This document shows positions 1-8,664 of a stretch of 64,000 nt of DNA, in pieces. The stretch is from Pseudomonas protegens. GTDB taxonomy: Bacteria > Pseudomonadota > Gammaproteobacteria > Pseudomonadales > Pseudomonadaceae. Made by a program: the position numbers and the translations under genes. The notes beneath the pieces are model-generated. The model was not told the DNA's origin. It worked only from the letters and a program-made list of their open reading frames with translations, and ran no database searches. Positions within the stretch are counted from its first letter, which is position 1, and every line of letters starts with the position of its first letter. The DNA lies in the NCBI RefSeq assembly GCF_013407925.2, contig NZ_CP060201.1:6619001-6683000 (forward strand), read 5' to 3'.

Positions 1-2
1 GG

Positions 3-788
3 CAGCAGGCGACCACCCTGGCCCAGGGTGTCGTGGAGCAGTCACTGGCCGGCCAGCGTCAAGTGTTGGCGGAGGAGCGGGAAGCGTTGAGCGCACTGGA
101 AGCCCACGCCCGGCTGGATGTGGCCCAGGCACGTCAGCAGGTGGCGGAAGCCGCCGCCGCGCGGCGGGGTGCAGAGACCCGACTGACCGACCTGGAGCGG
201 CTGTTGATCCAACGCCAGGTGCAGATCGACGAACTGCGTGCCCAGCGTGACGAACTCCAGGCGCAGCGCGACGAAGCGCACACACAGCTGGCCGAGGTGC
301 GTCAACACTTGCACGAAACCCGTGAACAGGCCGAACAAGCGCGTGTGGAGCAACAGCGCTATACACGCAACGTCGAGGATCGGGCCTATCGTGAAATCGA
401 CCGTGCGCGCGAGGAAGCCAAAGCGCTAGCGGCACAACTGAAGGAGGCTGGCGGCCGGCAACAAACCCTGCAGCAGGACCTGCAGGCGAGTCAGGCAGCA
501 TTGGCAGAGGTGCGTGAGCAGCGCGGTGTTGCTCAGGCGCAATGTGAAGCCTTACAGCGCGAGCGTGATCAGGCCCTGGAGGCGTACACTACAGCGTGCG
601 AGCAGCAACAGGTACTGCAACAGCAACAACACTTGACTCAGCGTGAACTAGCCGAGTTGCGCGAGCAGGCTGCTGCCTCACGAGCACTCGCAGAAATTCT
701 TGACCAACAACTTGCGGGGGCTACTACCGGCCACGCCCCTGAAGGGCGCAGTCGATCCGCTCGAAAGTCGACCCGAAAAGATACCTAG
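3..788 (+). CDS. KfrA-like coiled-coil DNA-binding protein, C-terminal part (5' end outside window)
   Basis: The reading frame is open to the left edge, so this is the end of a longer gene; the GTG at 33 is only an internal codon. The visible ~260 residues are almost entirely heptad-rich coiled coil full of Gln, Glu, Arg and Ala, ending in a basic Ser/Arg/Lys tail. This is the architecture of the KfrA family, in which an N-terminal helix-turn-helix (not visible here) precedes a long alpha-helical tail. Such genes are common on plasmids and integrated elements, where they act as DNA-binding and partition-accessory proteins. Family assignment rests on composition and architecture only. It could be another long coiled-coil protein. 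Confidence 0.5.
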   Translation, partial: QQATTLAQGVVEQSLAGQRQVLAEEREALSALEAHARLDVAQARQQVAEAAAARRGAETRLTDLERLLIQRQVQIDELRAQRDELQAQRDEAHTQLAEVRQHLHETREQAEQARVEQQRYTRNVEDRAYREIDRAREEAKALAAQLKEAGGRQQTLQQDLQASQAALAEVREQRGVAQAQCEALQRERDQALEAYTTACEQQQVLQQQQHLTQRELAELREQAAASRALAEILDQQLAGATTGHAPEGRSRSARKSTRKDT

Positions 789-1005
789 AACGAAAGGCGG
801 TCAACGTCACTTAAGGGCAGCGTGGGTCCATTTCCATCCACTGTATCTTTGCATGCAAATCGACATCTGGTGATCATCCATTGCTGTACCCTCATCGAGT
901 GATGGCACAGTATGTATTCGCACACGTGTAGACGCTGAATCAATCGTAGAATTTCCGCAGCTACCGTCGAAAAGACAGTAGTTTGTGTTCGCTGGAAGCA
1001 AAACG

Positions 1006-2193
1006 ATGATTACCTCGAAAACGTACCTTGACCCAGTACTACCTGAAAATCTGCCCGACTCAATCATCCAGGCGGCAGATCTATTACCGCGCAAGGCAGA
1101 GTTTCTTGCTGGGCGGCTCGCTAATGAGACATCGAAGCAACTAGTAGGGTTGTTGCGCATCACTAATACCTACTTCTCAAACCTAATTGAAGGGCATCGA
1201 ACCGAGATCGCCGACCTCCAGGCTGCTCGCACAGCAACGAGTCAGGAAAGAAAGGGACTCAAAGACCTTGCCGTCCAGCACATGACGCAACAAGAGGTTA
1301 TGGAGCGGCAGCTTCGCATGCGTCCAGTGGATAGCTTCTCTGCCATATTCGATCCTAATTTGATCGCCGCTATCCATCGTAGGCTGTTCAAGTCCGCCTC
1401 CAGGGAAGAATTGACTTTGGATGATGGTCGCATGATGGAGCCAGGCAGACTGCGGGCTGAAGAGAATGAGCAGGTCCAGGTTGGTGCATATGTCGCTCCT
1501 GCTGCCAGCGCTGTAATGCCCATGCTTCAGCACCTGCAACTGCACTACGGACGAATAAAGGATCCACGGCGCCAACTGATTGCTGCTCTAGCAGGCCATC
1601 ACCGGCTAGCGCTGGTACACCCTTTCCTTGATGGTAATGGCCGGGTTATTCGGATGCTCACCCACCTGCAGCTTGTTTACCTTGGACTAAAACCTTTCCT
1701 CTGGTCACTGTCTCGTGGCCTGGCTCGGAGACAGGATGAGTACTACCGCTTCTTAGCTTTGGCTGATCGCCCTCGTGAAGGTGACCATGATGGTCGTGGC
1801 CAACTCTCACAGCGTCACTACTTCACTCTCATCGAGTTCATGCTGGATGTTTGCCGCGACCAGATTGAGTACATGACGACCTCCTTAAATCCGGCCAGGC
1901 TTCGCGAGCAAGTTGTTCATGCATTCTCAACGGATCCTGAGCTTCGTCGTGCCGGTATCAGGCCCACTACTGCAGCTGCTGTGTTGGCTCTGCTCACCCA
2001 GGGTGCGATGCCACGTGCAGAGTTTAAGGTGTTCACAGGTTTGAAGGATCGGCTTGCTACGGAAGAACTGAGTCAGTTGATCAAAGCGGGGATAGTCGTC
2101 AGTAGCACTCCCAGATCCCGCATGGTGGAAGCCGGTTTGTCCGCACACTTCGCTGGATTGATCTTTCCAAATCTACATTTCCAAATGTGCTAG
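1006..2193 (+). CDS. Fic family protein (class II, N-terminal inhibitory helix)
   Basis: Fic enzymes usually transfer AMP from ATP to a hydroxyl of a target protein. The active-site motif HPFLDGNGRVIR is at residues 205-216, with the catalytic His and the GNGR anion-binding loop intact. Near the N-terminus S58-N-L-I-E62-G63 fits the autoinhibitory (S/T)xxxE(G/N) helix, so this is a self-inhibited class II Fic. The C-terminal ~80 residues look like a winged helix. I chose ATG 1006 because GGAAG (994-998) sits 7 bases upstream; an in-frame GTG at 985 lacks this. Full length for the family (395 aa). It stands alone, with no separate antitoxin beside it. The target is unknown. Confidence 0.85.
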   Translation: MITSKTYLDPVLPENLPDSIIQAADLLPRKAEFLAGRLANETSKQLVGLLRITNTYFSNLIEGHRTEIADLQAARTATSQERKGLKDLAVQHMTQQEVMERQLRMRPVDSFSAIFDPNLIAAIHRRLFKSASREELTLDDGRMMEPGRLRAEENEQVQVGAYVAPAASAVMPMLQHLQLHYGRIKDPRRQLIAALAGHHRLALVHPFLDGNGRVIRMLTHLQLVYLGLKPFLWSLSRGLARRQDEYYRFLALADRPREGDHDGRGQLSQRHYFTLIEFMLDVCRDQIEYMTTSLNPARLREQVVHAFSTDPELRRAGIRPTTAAAVLALLTQGAMPRAEFKVFTGLKDRLATEELSQLIKAGIVVSSTPRSRMVEAGLSAHFAGLIFPNLHFQMC

Positions 2194-2440
2194 GTTGTGC
2201 CGACCGAACTCTCACGCGATCCTCTCCAGCAGCAGCTATTGGCCGCTCTCTGCCGAACATGACAATCAGGATACGACCCAAAGCTGACGGACTAACGTTG
2301 AGCTAATGGGGTGGCAAACGGCGCATATAATTCGAAGTATGCGCCGCTTGGGATTGCCCAGTGAACGAATGTGAGCGACCTTGGACGTCTTGTTAGGCGC
2401 ATTTTTAGGGCGCACATGCGTTATATTTAGCATCTTCTAG

Positions 2441-2908
2441 TTAGCGACCATTTGCATTTCCATTGCCACCAGCCAATTTGGGCTGTTTCAGACCATACAA
2501 CACTAATGGAGGTGTTGCTGCAGTGTTTGGAATGTATGTCGACGTATGAAGATAGTGCTGGTCTAAGGTGCCTTGACCAACAGCGCAAGCAGCTTCGCTT
2601 AGCAGTGCCGACACAAAGTTTGTTGCAGAATATACACGCACCCCTTCCATCCACTGCGCCATCTGAATTGTACCGTCTCCAGATATTGGAGACATAACCC
2701 ATAAAACAACTCCTGATGGTGCTTCTGCAACAAAATCAAATTCCTGAATGCCATCCTGTGGTGGCGCTACATAAATCCTTGGTATCAATGCTCCGCCGCT
2801 CCAACCGCTTGAATTGACAGTTCCTGCGGCGGTTACAGAAAGTTGCGGCGGGTTACTTTTGTTTATGCTGAAGCAAACTGTCTGGACTGAACTGATATTC
2901 TGATTCAT
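2441..2908 (-). CDS. Hypothetical protein (155 aa), unrecognised
   Basis: I do not recognise this protein. A good ribosome-binding site (AGGGGAAA) lies 6-7 bases before the ATG, and the ORF is unlike an antisense shadow because nothing is encoded opposite it. The sequence is rich in Ser, Thr, Val and small residues, has no signal peptide or membrane segment, and looks like a soluble beta-rich protein; the C-terminus is Gly/Asn-rich. It stands alone between the Fic gene and the large ATPase and is oriented opposite to both. Base composition is lower in GC than the rest of the window, suggesting acquisition with the island. Function unknown. Confidence 0.55.
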   Translation of the reverse strand: MNQNISSVQTVCFSINKSNPPQLSVTAAGTVNSSGWSGGALIPRIYVAPPQDGIQEFDFVAEAPSGVVLWVMSPISGDGTIQMAQWMEGVRVYSATNFVSALLSEAACAVGQGTLDQHYLHTSTYIPNTAATPPLVLYGLKQPKLAGGNGNANGR

Positions 2909-3456
2909 ATGTTTCCCCTAAATATATTAATGAATATTGTCCCGGGCTAATTCTATATTTTCATTGAGTTCTCCTTTCAGGCATATATCCGTATCTTTCG
3001 AATATGCTTGACCATAAGCCGTGATAACTCTTTGTATCATGGTAGTTAACATTCCAGAGCGAGCCTGTATCGCCGATCTAGGGTGCGGCGCTTGCGACTA
3101 AGATTGGGGGTGCAAGGAGTTATGCCCAAGACGACAATTCCTTTTGCGCATGGTATTTGGATAACATTGACGTTAGCTGAGGGCAGAGTTAAAGCAAGCG
3201 TTATGACCGTGCTCCAGGCTCTCCTTTTGGAATGGCCACTGACTGTTTTTAGACAATAGCGGACTATGGTATCCGTCTGCCGCGCTCGAGTTCCAACCAT
3301 TTCGCTGTAAGCATCTAGTTGAATCAAAACTTCTGCATTAGTGCAACACCATGCTCCTGCATGCAAGGGGCGCAAGCAGAGCCAATAGATTTGTTCAGCT
3401 TTTTGGCAAAAATGTGTGCTAATACTGCAGTTTAGGATATTTCGTCAGGAGGACAT
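2909..3456. other. Intergenic region, no gene supported
   Basis: About 550 bases between the divergent small ORF and the YobI-like ATPase. It should hold both promoters. The first ~100 bases next to the minus-strand gene are AT-rich (ATATTAATGAATATT). A minus-strand ORF at 3046-3375 has no ribosome-binding site or recognisable product, and I do not accept it. Confidence 0.4.
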
Positions 3457-6400
3457 GTGGTCTGTCATTTTTTGCGCGGCATCAGTAATCGTGTTCGGCG
3501 CATCTTCTGTTCTGAGCAGGGGTCTGCCAAGGAATCGTGGAAGCTGGTCCCGCTTACCCCTGAGTACCTGGCAGAAGAGCATGGCTGCTATGTCGCCGCT
3601 ATCGAAGTTGCCCTAGCGAAGGATCAGATCCGCAACATAGCGTTGTCCGGCAACTACGGGGTCGGCAAGAGCAGTATCATGCAGGAAGTCGCTCGGCGGC
3701 AGGATAATCGTATCGTAGAGTTATCACTCTCCACGCTTGCGCCTATCGAAGCTTCGCAAATTGATAATTCAGTGCCTATCCAGGCCACAACCCCGACCAA
3801 CCGCATCCAACAGGAAATTGTTAAGCAGCTGCTCTATCGAGAATATCCGAGCAGAACCCCTGGCTCTCGGTTTCGGCGTATTGAGCGTTTCCGATGGTGG
3901 CGGGCAATCGGAACGTCGGTAATGCTGGGGTTTGTCGTTGCTGTAATTTTCCTGCTGACTGGATGGTCAGAAAAAATTGTTTCTGTGTTCACGCTATATT
4001 TGGATATCGGTGTTTGGGCTCACCCTGTAATTTGGAGCGCTGCGGCGCTGATTACCCTGCTGGTGAGCTGGTTGTTCTATGGAAAACTGCATATCAAGCA
4101 GTTCTCCGCGGGGTCTGCAACTGTTACGCTCAACGAAAGCTCAGTTTCGTACTTTGATCAATACCTCGACGAGATCGTCTACTTCTTTGAGGTCTCAGAC
4201 CGCGATGTTGTTCTCTTTGAGGACATCGACCGATTCAACGACTCTCATATCTTCGAGACGCTTCGGGCGCTGAACACTTTGCTCAACGCCTCTCCCCAGA
4301 TCAAGAGACCGATCCGATTCATCTATGCCATCAAAGACAGCATTTTCGATCGCATCGGCCTGGAGATAGAAGGTCACAGGCGCAATACGGAAGCGTTCAC
4401 GACGAACGATCCGGCACAGATCGAGGCTATGCACGCCAACCGCACAAAATTCTTCGATCTGGTTATCCCGGTGGTTCCCTTTATTACGCACCGGAGCGCC
4501 CGCAATCTGGCGCTACAGCTACTTGGTCAAGTCGAGCACCAAGTAGCTCCGGAGCTACTCGATTTAGCGACGCAGTACGTACCGGATATGCGGCTGCTCA
4601 AGAACGTCCGTAACGAATTCATCGTCTTCCGCGACCGAATCTTCTCCGGCGACGGTAAGCAGCTCAACCTGAGTGAGACTGACCTGTTTGCGATGATGCT
4701 CTACAAGAGCACACACTTAGCAGACTTCGAAAATATCCGGCTCGGCCATAGCAAGCTGGACATACTCTACAAGCTTAGTCGTGAGCTGGTGACTGAGAAC
4801 ATCAAGCGAATCGAGGGCGAACTTCGTGTGCTTCGCCAGCAGATCACACGGATCAACGGGGCTGCCACCCGCAGCACTCAGTTGGGCGAGCGCCTGCTTG
4901 CGCACGTGCAGCGGACGGCTGAGGCTTCTGGCTTCCGGACCCAGAATGCAACGTACTCGCTCGCGGGTGCTGTGAAGTCTCCGAAAGACCTTCAGGAAGC
5001 GCAGTTCTGGACAAACTTCGTCTCTCCAGACGGAAACTCGGCACTTGAATATTACGACAGCTATCGTGGTCATACACTGTCGTTCACTCGCGACAGTCTT
5101 GTGGCTGCGCTGGGTGATCCGTTGGACGCCGAGAGCTGGAACGAAGCGGATCGTAAGACGCTCATTGAGCAGAGCGATGAGAAGATGGAGGACGTCAAGT
5201 TTCTGCGGAGCGCTGACCTTGGTGATCTCATCAAACGACCGGAATTCCTCGTCCAATATAAGGAGAGCAAGAAGTCCTTCGAGGCAATAGCGAAGATCAT
5301 CCTAACGCCGGGCTTGGCGTACCAGATCGTCCGTGCCGGGTATATCAACCGCAACTTCACTCTCTACACGTCAACTTTCCACGGGGATCGCGTGGGGTCT
5401 GCTGCCACGAACTTCATTATCCATCACGTCGAGCGAGACCTGATGGACCAGCACTTCGAGCTTGCTCCGGAGGACGTGGACGCGGTTGTCCGCGAGCGAG
5501 GCAAGAGCGCGCTGAAGGAGCCTGCGTTTTACAACATCGCGATCCTAGACCGTCTTCTGGCCAAACATATCGACGCGGCCGACATCATGATCTATTCCCT
5601 AGTTGGTCTCGGGGAGCGTCAGACTAGTTTTCTGCAGGCGTACCTTATCGCAGGGAAGGAGTGCCTCCGGCTCATCGAACGATTCACGGTCGCGTCCACA
5701 CAAGTGCTCACCTATCTCGTGAGTCAGGCGGACCTAGACGACTCTTCACGACTAGCTCTTGTGAATGTAGCGCTAGCACATCTGACGCCTTCAAAGCAGC
5801 GGATAGATTCTGCGGTGTCGTCTTACCTGTTGGCGCATTACGCTGAGTTCACGGCGCTAACGTCCGATGCGACCGTGCCAGCCCAGGCCGGACGTATCAG
5901 CGCACTCTTCGGGGATGCGGGTATTATCGTGCCTCGTCTGGAACTGTTGGGTCGAGAGACTCGTACGTCGTTCGTGTCACGCAATTTGTATGAGATCACA
6001 TACCAGAACCTCGCGATTGCAATCGACAATGCAACAACCGTTGCGCTCGACGTCATCCGCGATCAGAGCGAGACGGTATACGACTATGTGCTCAGACATT
6101 TGAGCAAGTACTTGGAGGCTATCGATGGCACTTCCAAGACGATAGATGCGAACGAGCACTTCCTCCCAGTGATCGAAGATGTACTCTCGCTAGAAGCACC
6201 TCGTCTTGCTGATGTGGTCGAGCGTGCGGCTCCAGATTGTAAAGTTACAGATCTCACAGAGGTATCTGAGGGAGCGTGGCCAGCCTTGGCCGAACATAGG
6301 CGTTTCCCAGCAACACTCAGCAACGTTAGCAAATACGTCGCAGCTCGCGGGGAGGTCGATGCGCAACTGGCGAAAATCCTGACGGCCACTGCCGAGATCA

Positions 6401-7146
6401 CTGATACCAACACCACTGACGAGGAGTCGAAAACGGAGTTGGCGATCGCAATACTGGCGGCAGCGGATTACGTCCCATCCGCAGCACTACGTACGAAGCT
6501 AGTCGAGAGCTTGAGCCTGGAAAACTACCTTGTTGTTGACACAATCGCGGCAGAGGTTGGCGACCTTTTCGCGCAGTTGCTCAAATACAACATCATTGCG
6601 GATGACGTCGCGTCCTATGAGCACCTTGCAGGCACGGATTGGCCGGCGCGCAAAGCGTTTATACGAGAGTCTCGGAGGTTTTCGAGCTACATGACCCCGG
6701 CGTTGGTGGGGGGGGACCTGGCGGCGCTTCTGGCAAGCGGCGAGGTTGATTCGACGATCAAAAATGTGGTTGTCGAGCAAGCTGCGAAGTATGCGGAGGT
6801 GGCCGATTCTCGAGGGCTGAACGAACTGGCACGATTTGCTACCAAATCCGGGCGCGAACTCTCGCCCGATGTTATACAGAAGATGGCGCAAGAGAAAATC
6901 TCAGCGCAGCAGATCTTACTGCTACTAGAGCCACAACTAGATGTGATCAGTCGTGACCTGCTCTTCACTATCCTGCAAGCGCTTGACAGTGATTACCCTG
7001 AGCTCACCGAGGTGGGGCGCAGTAAATTACGAGTGCCGAATACGCTTGCTGATCGTGCGCTCTTGGAACGTCTTAAACGGGAAATGACCGTCAGCACCTA
7101 CGATTATAGTAAGGTAATGATTGAGGTAAATAGGAAGCGTAAGTGA
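3457..7146 (+). CDS. YobI-like P-loop NTPase, membrane-anchored (1229 aa)
   Basis: A very large ATPase. Walker A is GNYGVGKSS at residues 65-73. Two hydrophobic segments at about 150-170 and 187-207 form a hairpin anchor. A Walker B-like strand with acidic end (VVLFEDID, about 251-258) follows, with a sensor-like strand about 45 residues later. The remaining ~850 residues are a long alpha-helical repeat-like region. This matches the YobI-type family: an N-terminal P-loop domain interrupted by a transmembrane hairpin, plus a large sensor-like C-terminus. Such proteins occur mainly in accessory and defence islands; a mechanism is not established to my knowledge. The start is GTG 3457 after AGGAGG (3447-3452); the overlapping ATG at 3455 is in another frame. 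No partner gene is adjacent. Confidence 0.75.
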   Translation: MVCHFLRGISNRVRRIFCSEQGSAKESWKLVPLTPEYLAEEHGCYVAAIEVALAKDQIRNIALSGNYGVGKSSIMQEVARRQDNRIVELSLSTLAPIEASQIDNSVPIQATTPTNRIQQEIVKQLLYREYPSRTPGSRFRRIERFRWWRAIGTSVMLGFVVAVIFLLTGWSEKIVSVFTLYLDIGVWAHPVIWSAAALITLLVSWLFYGKLHIKQFSAGSATVTLNESSVSYFDQYLDEIVYFFEVSDRDVVLFEDIDRFNDSHIFETLRALNTLLNASPQIKRPIRFIYAIKDSIFDRIGLEIEGHRRNTEAFTTNDPAQIEAMHANRTKFFDLVIPVVPFITHRSARNLALQLLGQVEHQVAPELLDLATQYVPDMRLLKNVRNEFIVFRDRIFSGDGKQLNLSETDLFAMMLYKSTHLADFENIRLGHSKLDILYKLSRELVTENIKRIEGELRVLRQQITRINGAATRSTQLGERLLAHVQRTAEASGFRTQNATYSLAGAVKSPKDLQEAQFWTNFVSPDGNSALEYYDSYRGHTLSFTRDSLVAALGDPLDAESWNEADRKTLIEQSDEKMEDVKFLRSADLGDLIKRPEFLVQYKESKKSFEAIAKIILTPGLAYQIVRAGYINRNFTLYTSTFHGDRVGSAATNFIIHHVERDLMDQHFELAPEDVDAVVRERGKSALKEPAFYNIAILDRLLAKHIDAADIMIYSLVGLGERQTSFLQAYLIAGKECLRLIERFTVASTQVLTYLVSQADLDDSSRLALVNVALAHLTPSKQRIDSAVSSYLLAHYAEFTALTSDATVPAQAGRISALFGDAGIIVPRLELLGRETRTSFVSRNLYEITYQNLAIAIDNATTVALDVIRDQSETVYDYVLRHLSKYLEAIDGTSKTIDANEHFLPVIEDVLSLEAPRLADVVERAAPDCKVTDLTEVSEGAWPALAEHRRFPATLSNVSKYVAARGEVDAQLAKILTATAEITDTNTTDEESKTELAIAILAAADYVPSAALRTKLVESLSLENYLVVDTIAAEVGDLFAQLLKYNIIADDVASYEHLAGTDWPARKAFIRESRRFSSYMTPALVGGDLAALLASGEVDSTIKNVVVEQAAKYAEVADSRGLNELARFATKSGRELSPDVIQKMAQEKISAQQILLLLEPQLDVISRDLLFTILQALDSDYPELTEVGRSKLRVPNTLADRALLERLKREMTVSTYDYSKVMIEVNRKRK

Positions 7147-7232
7147 GACTAAGCTATCTGAGTTACCCCAGTACGAAGATAGCTAACGTTGGAAACCTTC
7201 GACCTAACGATGTTGGATGAAAACGACGATCC

Positions 7233-7501
7233 GTAAGCGTCTGGCGAACTCACCTTCCGAACTCCAGCATTAAGGGCGAAGGTGTCCGCGTATTTTTTAA
7301 GCGGACGCGATAGCCCTTAATGTCAGGATTTCCATGCGCCAACGAAGCTCTTACCCCAAACCGTTCAAAGCCCAGGTTATTCAGGAATGCCTGCAACCCG
7401 GCGCGATCCTCTCCAGCGTTGCCATCGCCCACGGCATCAACGCCAACGTCATTCGCAAACTCATGATTGCCGTCGCCCGTTTTGTACATCAAGAAAGCTA
7501 G
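7233..7501 (+). mobile_element. IS66-family element, left-end fragment
   Basis: The sequence starting GTAAGCGTCTGGCGAACTC at 7233 looks like an IS66-type terminal repeat (family ends begin GTAAGCG). It is followed by a nested inverted repeat (ATTAAGGGC 7269-7277 with GCCCTTAAT 7313-7321, and GTCCGC 7084+200, i.e. 7284-7289, with GCGGAC 7301-7306) and then the 5' part of tnpA. The element stops after about 270 bases: tnpB, tnpC and the right end are missing. The break point lies inside or just before the end of the neighbouring antitoxin-like gene. Confidence 0.65.
7334..7501 (+). pseudogene. tnpA: Truncated IS66 TnpA (first ORF)
   Basis: Fifty-five codons beginning MRQRSSYPKPFK, preceded by AGGA at a good distance. 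The residues after it (QVIQECLQPGA, SVAIAHGINANVI) match the N-terminal helix-turn-helix of the small IS66 accessory protein TnpA. The match ends after HGINANVIRKL; the last dozen codons to the TAG are not typical, so the reading frame probably crosses the rearrangement junction. It cannot encode a complete TnpA (about 100-130 aa). Confidence 0.65.
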
Positions 7502-7886
7502 TCAGCGGCAGTGATTGGATATGTCGATAGGTCTCGTGTATTGAAACGAAATCACCCTGAGCCATTATCTCCAAAGGAGTTCGACCATTGAAGAAATCAT
7601 TGTGATTGCTCAGTGAGGGAAATCGATAGACATTGAGATCGTTGCTGAAGGTCATCTTCAGTGCAGCATGTATGTTGAGCACCAGACTCATGCGGTACAG
7701 CTGGTCTACGTCGAGCCGCATCGAGTTACTACTACCGCCAAGCACTCGTCGATAGGTATGGGAGGATATGCGTAAAATCCGACAAGCTTGGCTGGGAGTG
7801 GCTCGCCATTTTTGAGTAATACGTAGGCAAACTTTCAAGCCAACGAACGCTTGGTACCTTGAGAGCATTGCTTGGGGCGACGCCAT
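7461..7886 (-). CDS. ParS/Xre/MbcA-type antitoxin-like protein with 3' end altered by IS66 fragment
   Basis: The 141-residue product has an N-terminal helical DNA-binding-like part and a C-terminal segment with FFNGRTPLEIMAQGDF followed by a helix. This is the hallmark of the toxin-binding (DUF2384) domain of Xre/MbcA/ParS antitoxins, in which a [FL]xGRxPLExMxxGD motif is conserved. These antitoxins normally lie just upstream of a RES-domain toxin. Here the downstream position is occupied by the IS66 fragment, and the last ~12 codons (after residue ~128) are read from IS sequence, so the native end and any toxin gene have been lost. It may be an orphan antitoxin. The assignment rests on the C-terminal motif. 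Confidence 0.5.
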   Translation of the reverse strand: MASPQAMLSRYQAFVGLKVCLRITQKWRATPSQACRILRISSHTYRRVLGGSSNSMRLDVDQLYRMSLVLNIHAALKMTFSNDLNVYRFPSLSNHNDFFNGRTPLEIMAQGDFVSIHETYRHIQSLPLTSFLDVQNGRRQS

Positions 7887-8094
7887 GTTCTATCCAGAGG
7901 TGACTACACAGGCTTATAGCTTAACGGTTTGTGCTTCTACTGTGCTTGGTCACTGCAATGATGCTGGATGAATCGCCCCAGGCTTTCTAGAAACCTTTCA
8001 AGTTCATTAGACTGCTCCCGGCACCGTAGACATCTCCAGCCTATACATACGTCAAATCCTCTCTATTGAGGACAAGATGGCCACTAGTCATGCT

Positions 8095-8433
8095 TCAGCC
8101 CCTGACCAACGCTACGAGGCATGCAGGGCGAATATCGAGCCCCGGTAATGGCAGGTGGTGCCACTGCAGGTTCATATTTTCCTGCTGGATCACCCAGTGC
8201 TTGAGCTCGGGTGTATAAGTCTTGCAGTAAGGACACTCCAGATCGGCATACTCGACGATGGTCCAACGTGCATCTGCTGGACCGAGTAGCCAGGGCCCCT
8301 TATTGACAGGATTAGACTCATGGTGTGTGTCTTCTCCATGACGAATAGTCGAAGAAAGCAGCAGGCCGGCCGCTAGTACCACTCCTATGCAAACTATGAC
8401 AGCGAGGAATCTCCTTCTAAATGGCCATGTCAT
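8095..8433 (-). pseudogene. Truncated DsbA/thioredoxin-fold thiol-disulfide protein
   Basis: A basic N-terminus (MTWPFRRRF) precedes one hydrophobic membrane/signal segment (about residues 8-28). A thioredoxin-fold start follows with active site C-P-Y-C in the context VEYADLECPYCKTY, as in DsbA-family oxidoreductases. The similarity ends after a strand WHHLPLP at about residue 93, and the frame stops at 112 residues, where a complete DsbA-like protein needs about 200-240. The insert helical domain and the cis-Pro loop are missing. The neighbouring frames do not restore it, so the end was removed by deletion rather than a single frameshift. DsbA-like genes of this kind occur on integrative conjugative elements. 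Confidence 0.6.
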
Positions 8434-8664
8434 TGGCGCTCAGCCCTACTTCAGCTGCGCATTGGGGGAACTATACCGCCGTGACAGACCTGCACTACCT
8501 CAGCGCCGCAACGACAATGAACGGGGCGTGAAGGGTTTTATGGAGTATCGGGGCTGCGAAGGGGCGCTACATACTGGCCCAATGGTGCTCTGCAGGTACG
8601 AACATGACGAACCGCTCAGTTCTCCGTAATATGTTGGCACATCGCCATACAGGAGTTCAGCGTA

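Noticed and set aside
985..1005. Upstream GTG as start of the Fic gene
   Set aside because: The ATG at 1006 has a well spaced GGAAG, the GTG has none.
3046..3375. 109-residue minus-strand ORF upstream of the YobI-like gene
   Set aside because: No ribosome-binding site, Cys-rich irregular composition and no recognisable motif.
7250..7492. 80-residue minus-strand ORF across the IS66 fragment
   Set aside because: It lies antisense to the TnpA start and spans the terminal hairpin; it is a by-product of the IS sequence.
8387..8629. 80-residue plus-strand ORF before the graspetide precursor
   Set aside because: It starts inside the DsbA-like remnant on the other strand, has no ribosome-binding site and no recognisable feature; the region is more likely the operon's promoter.
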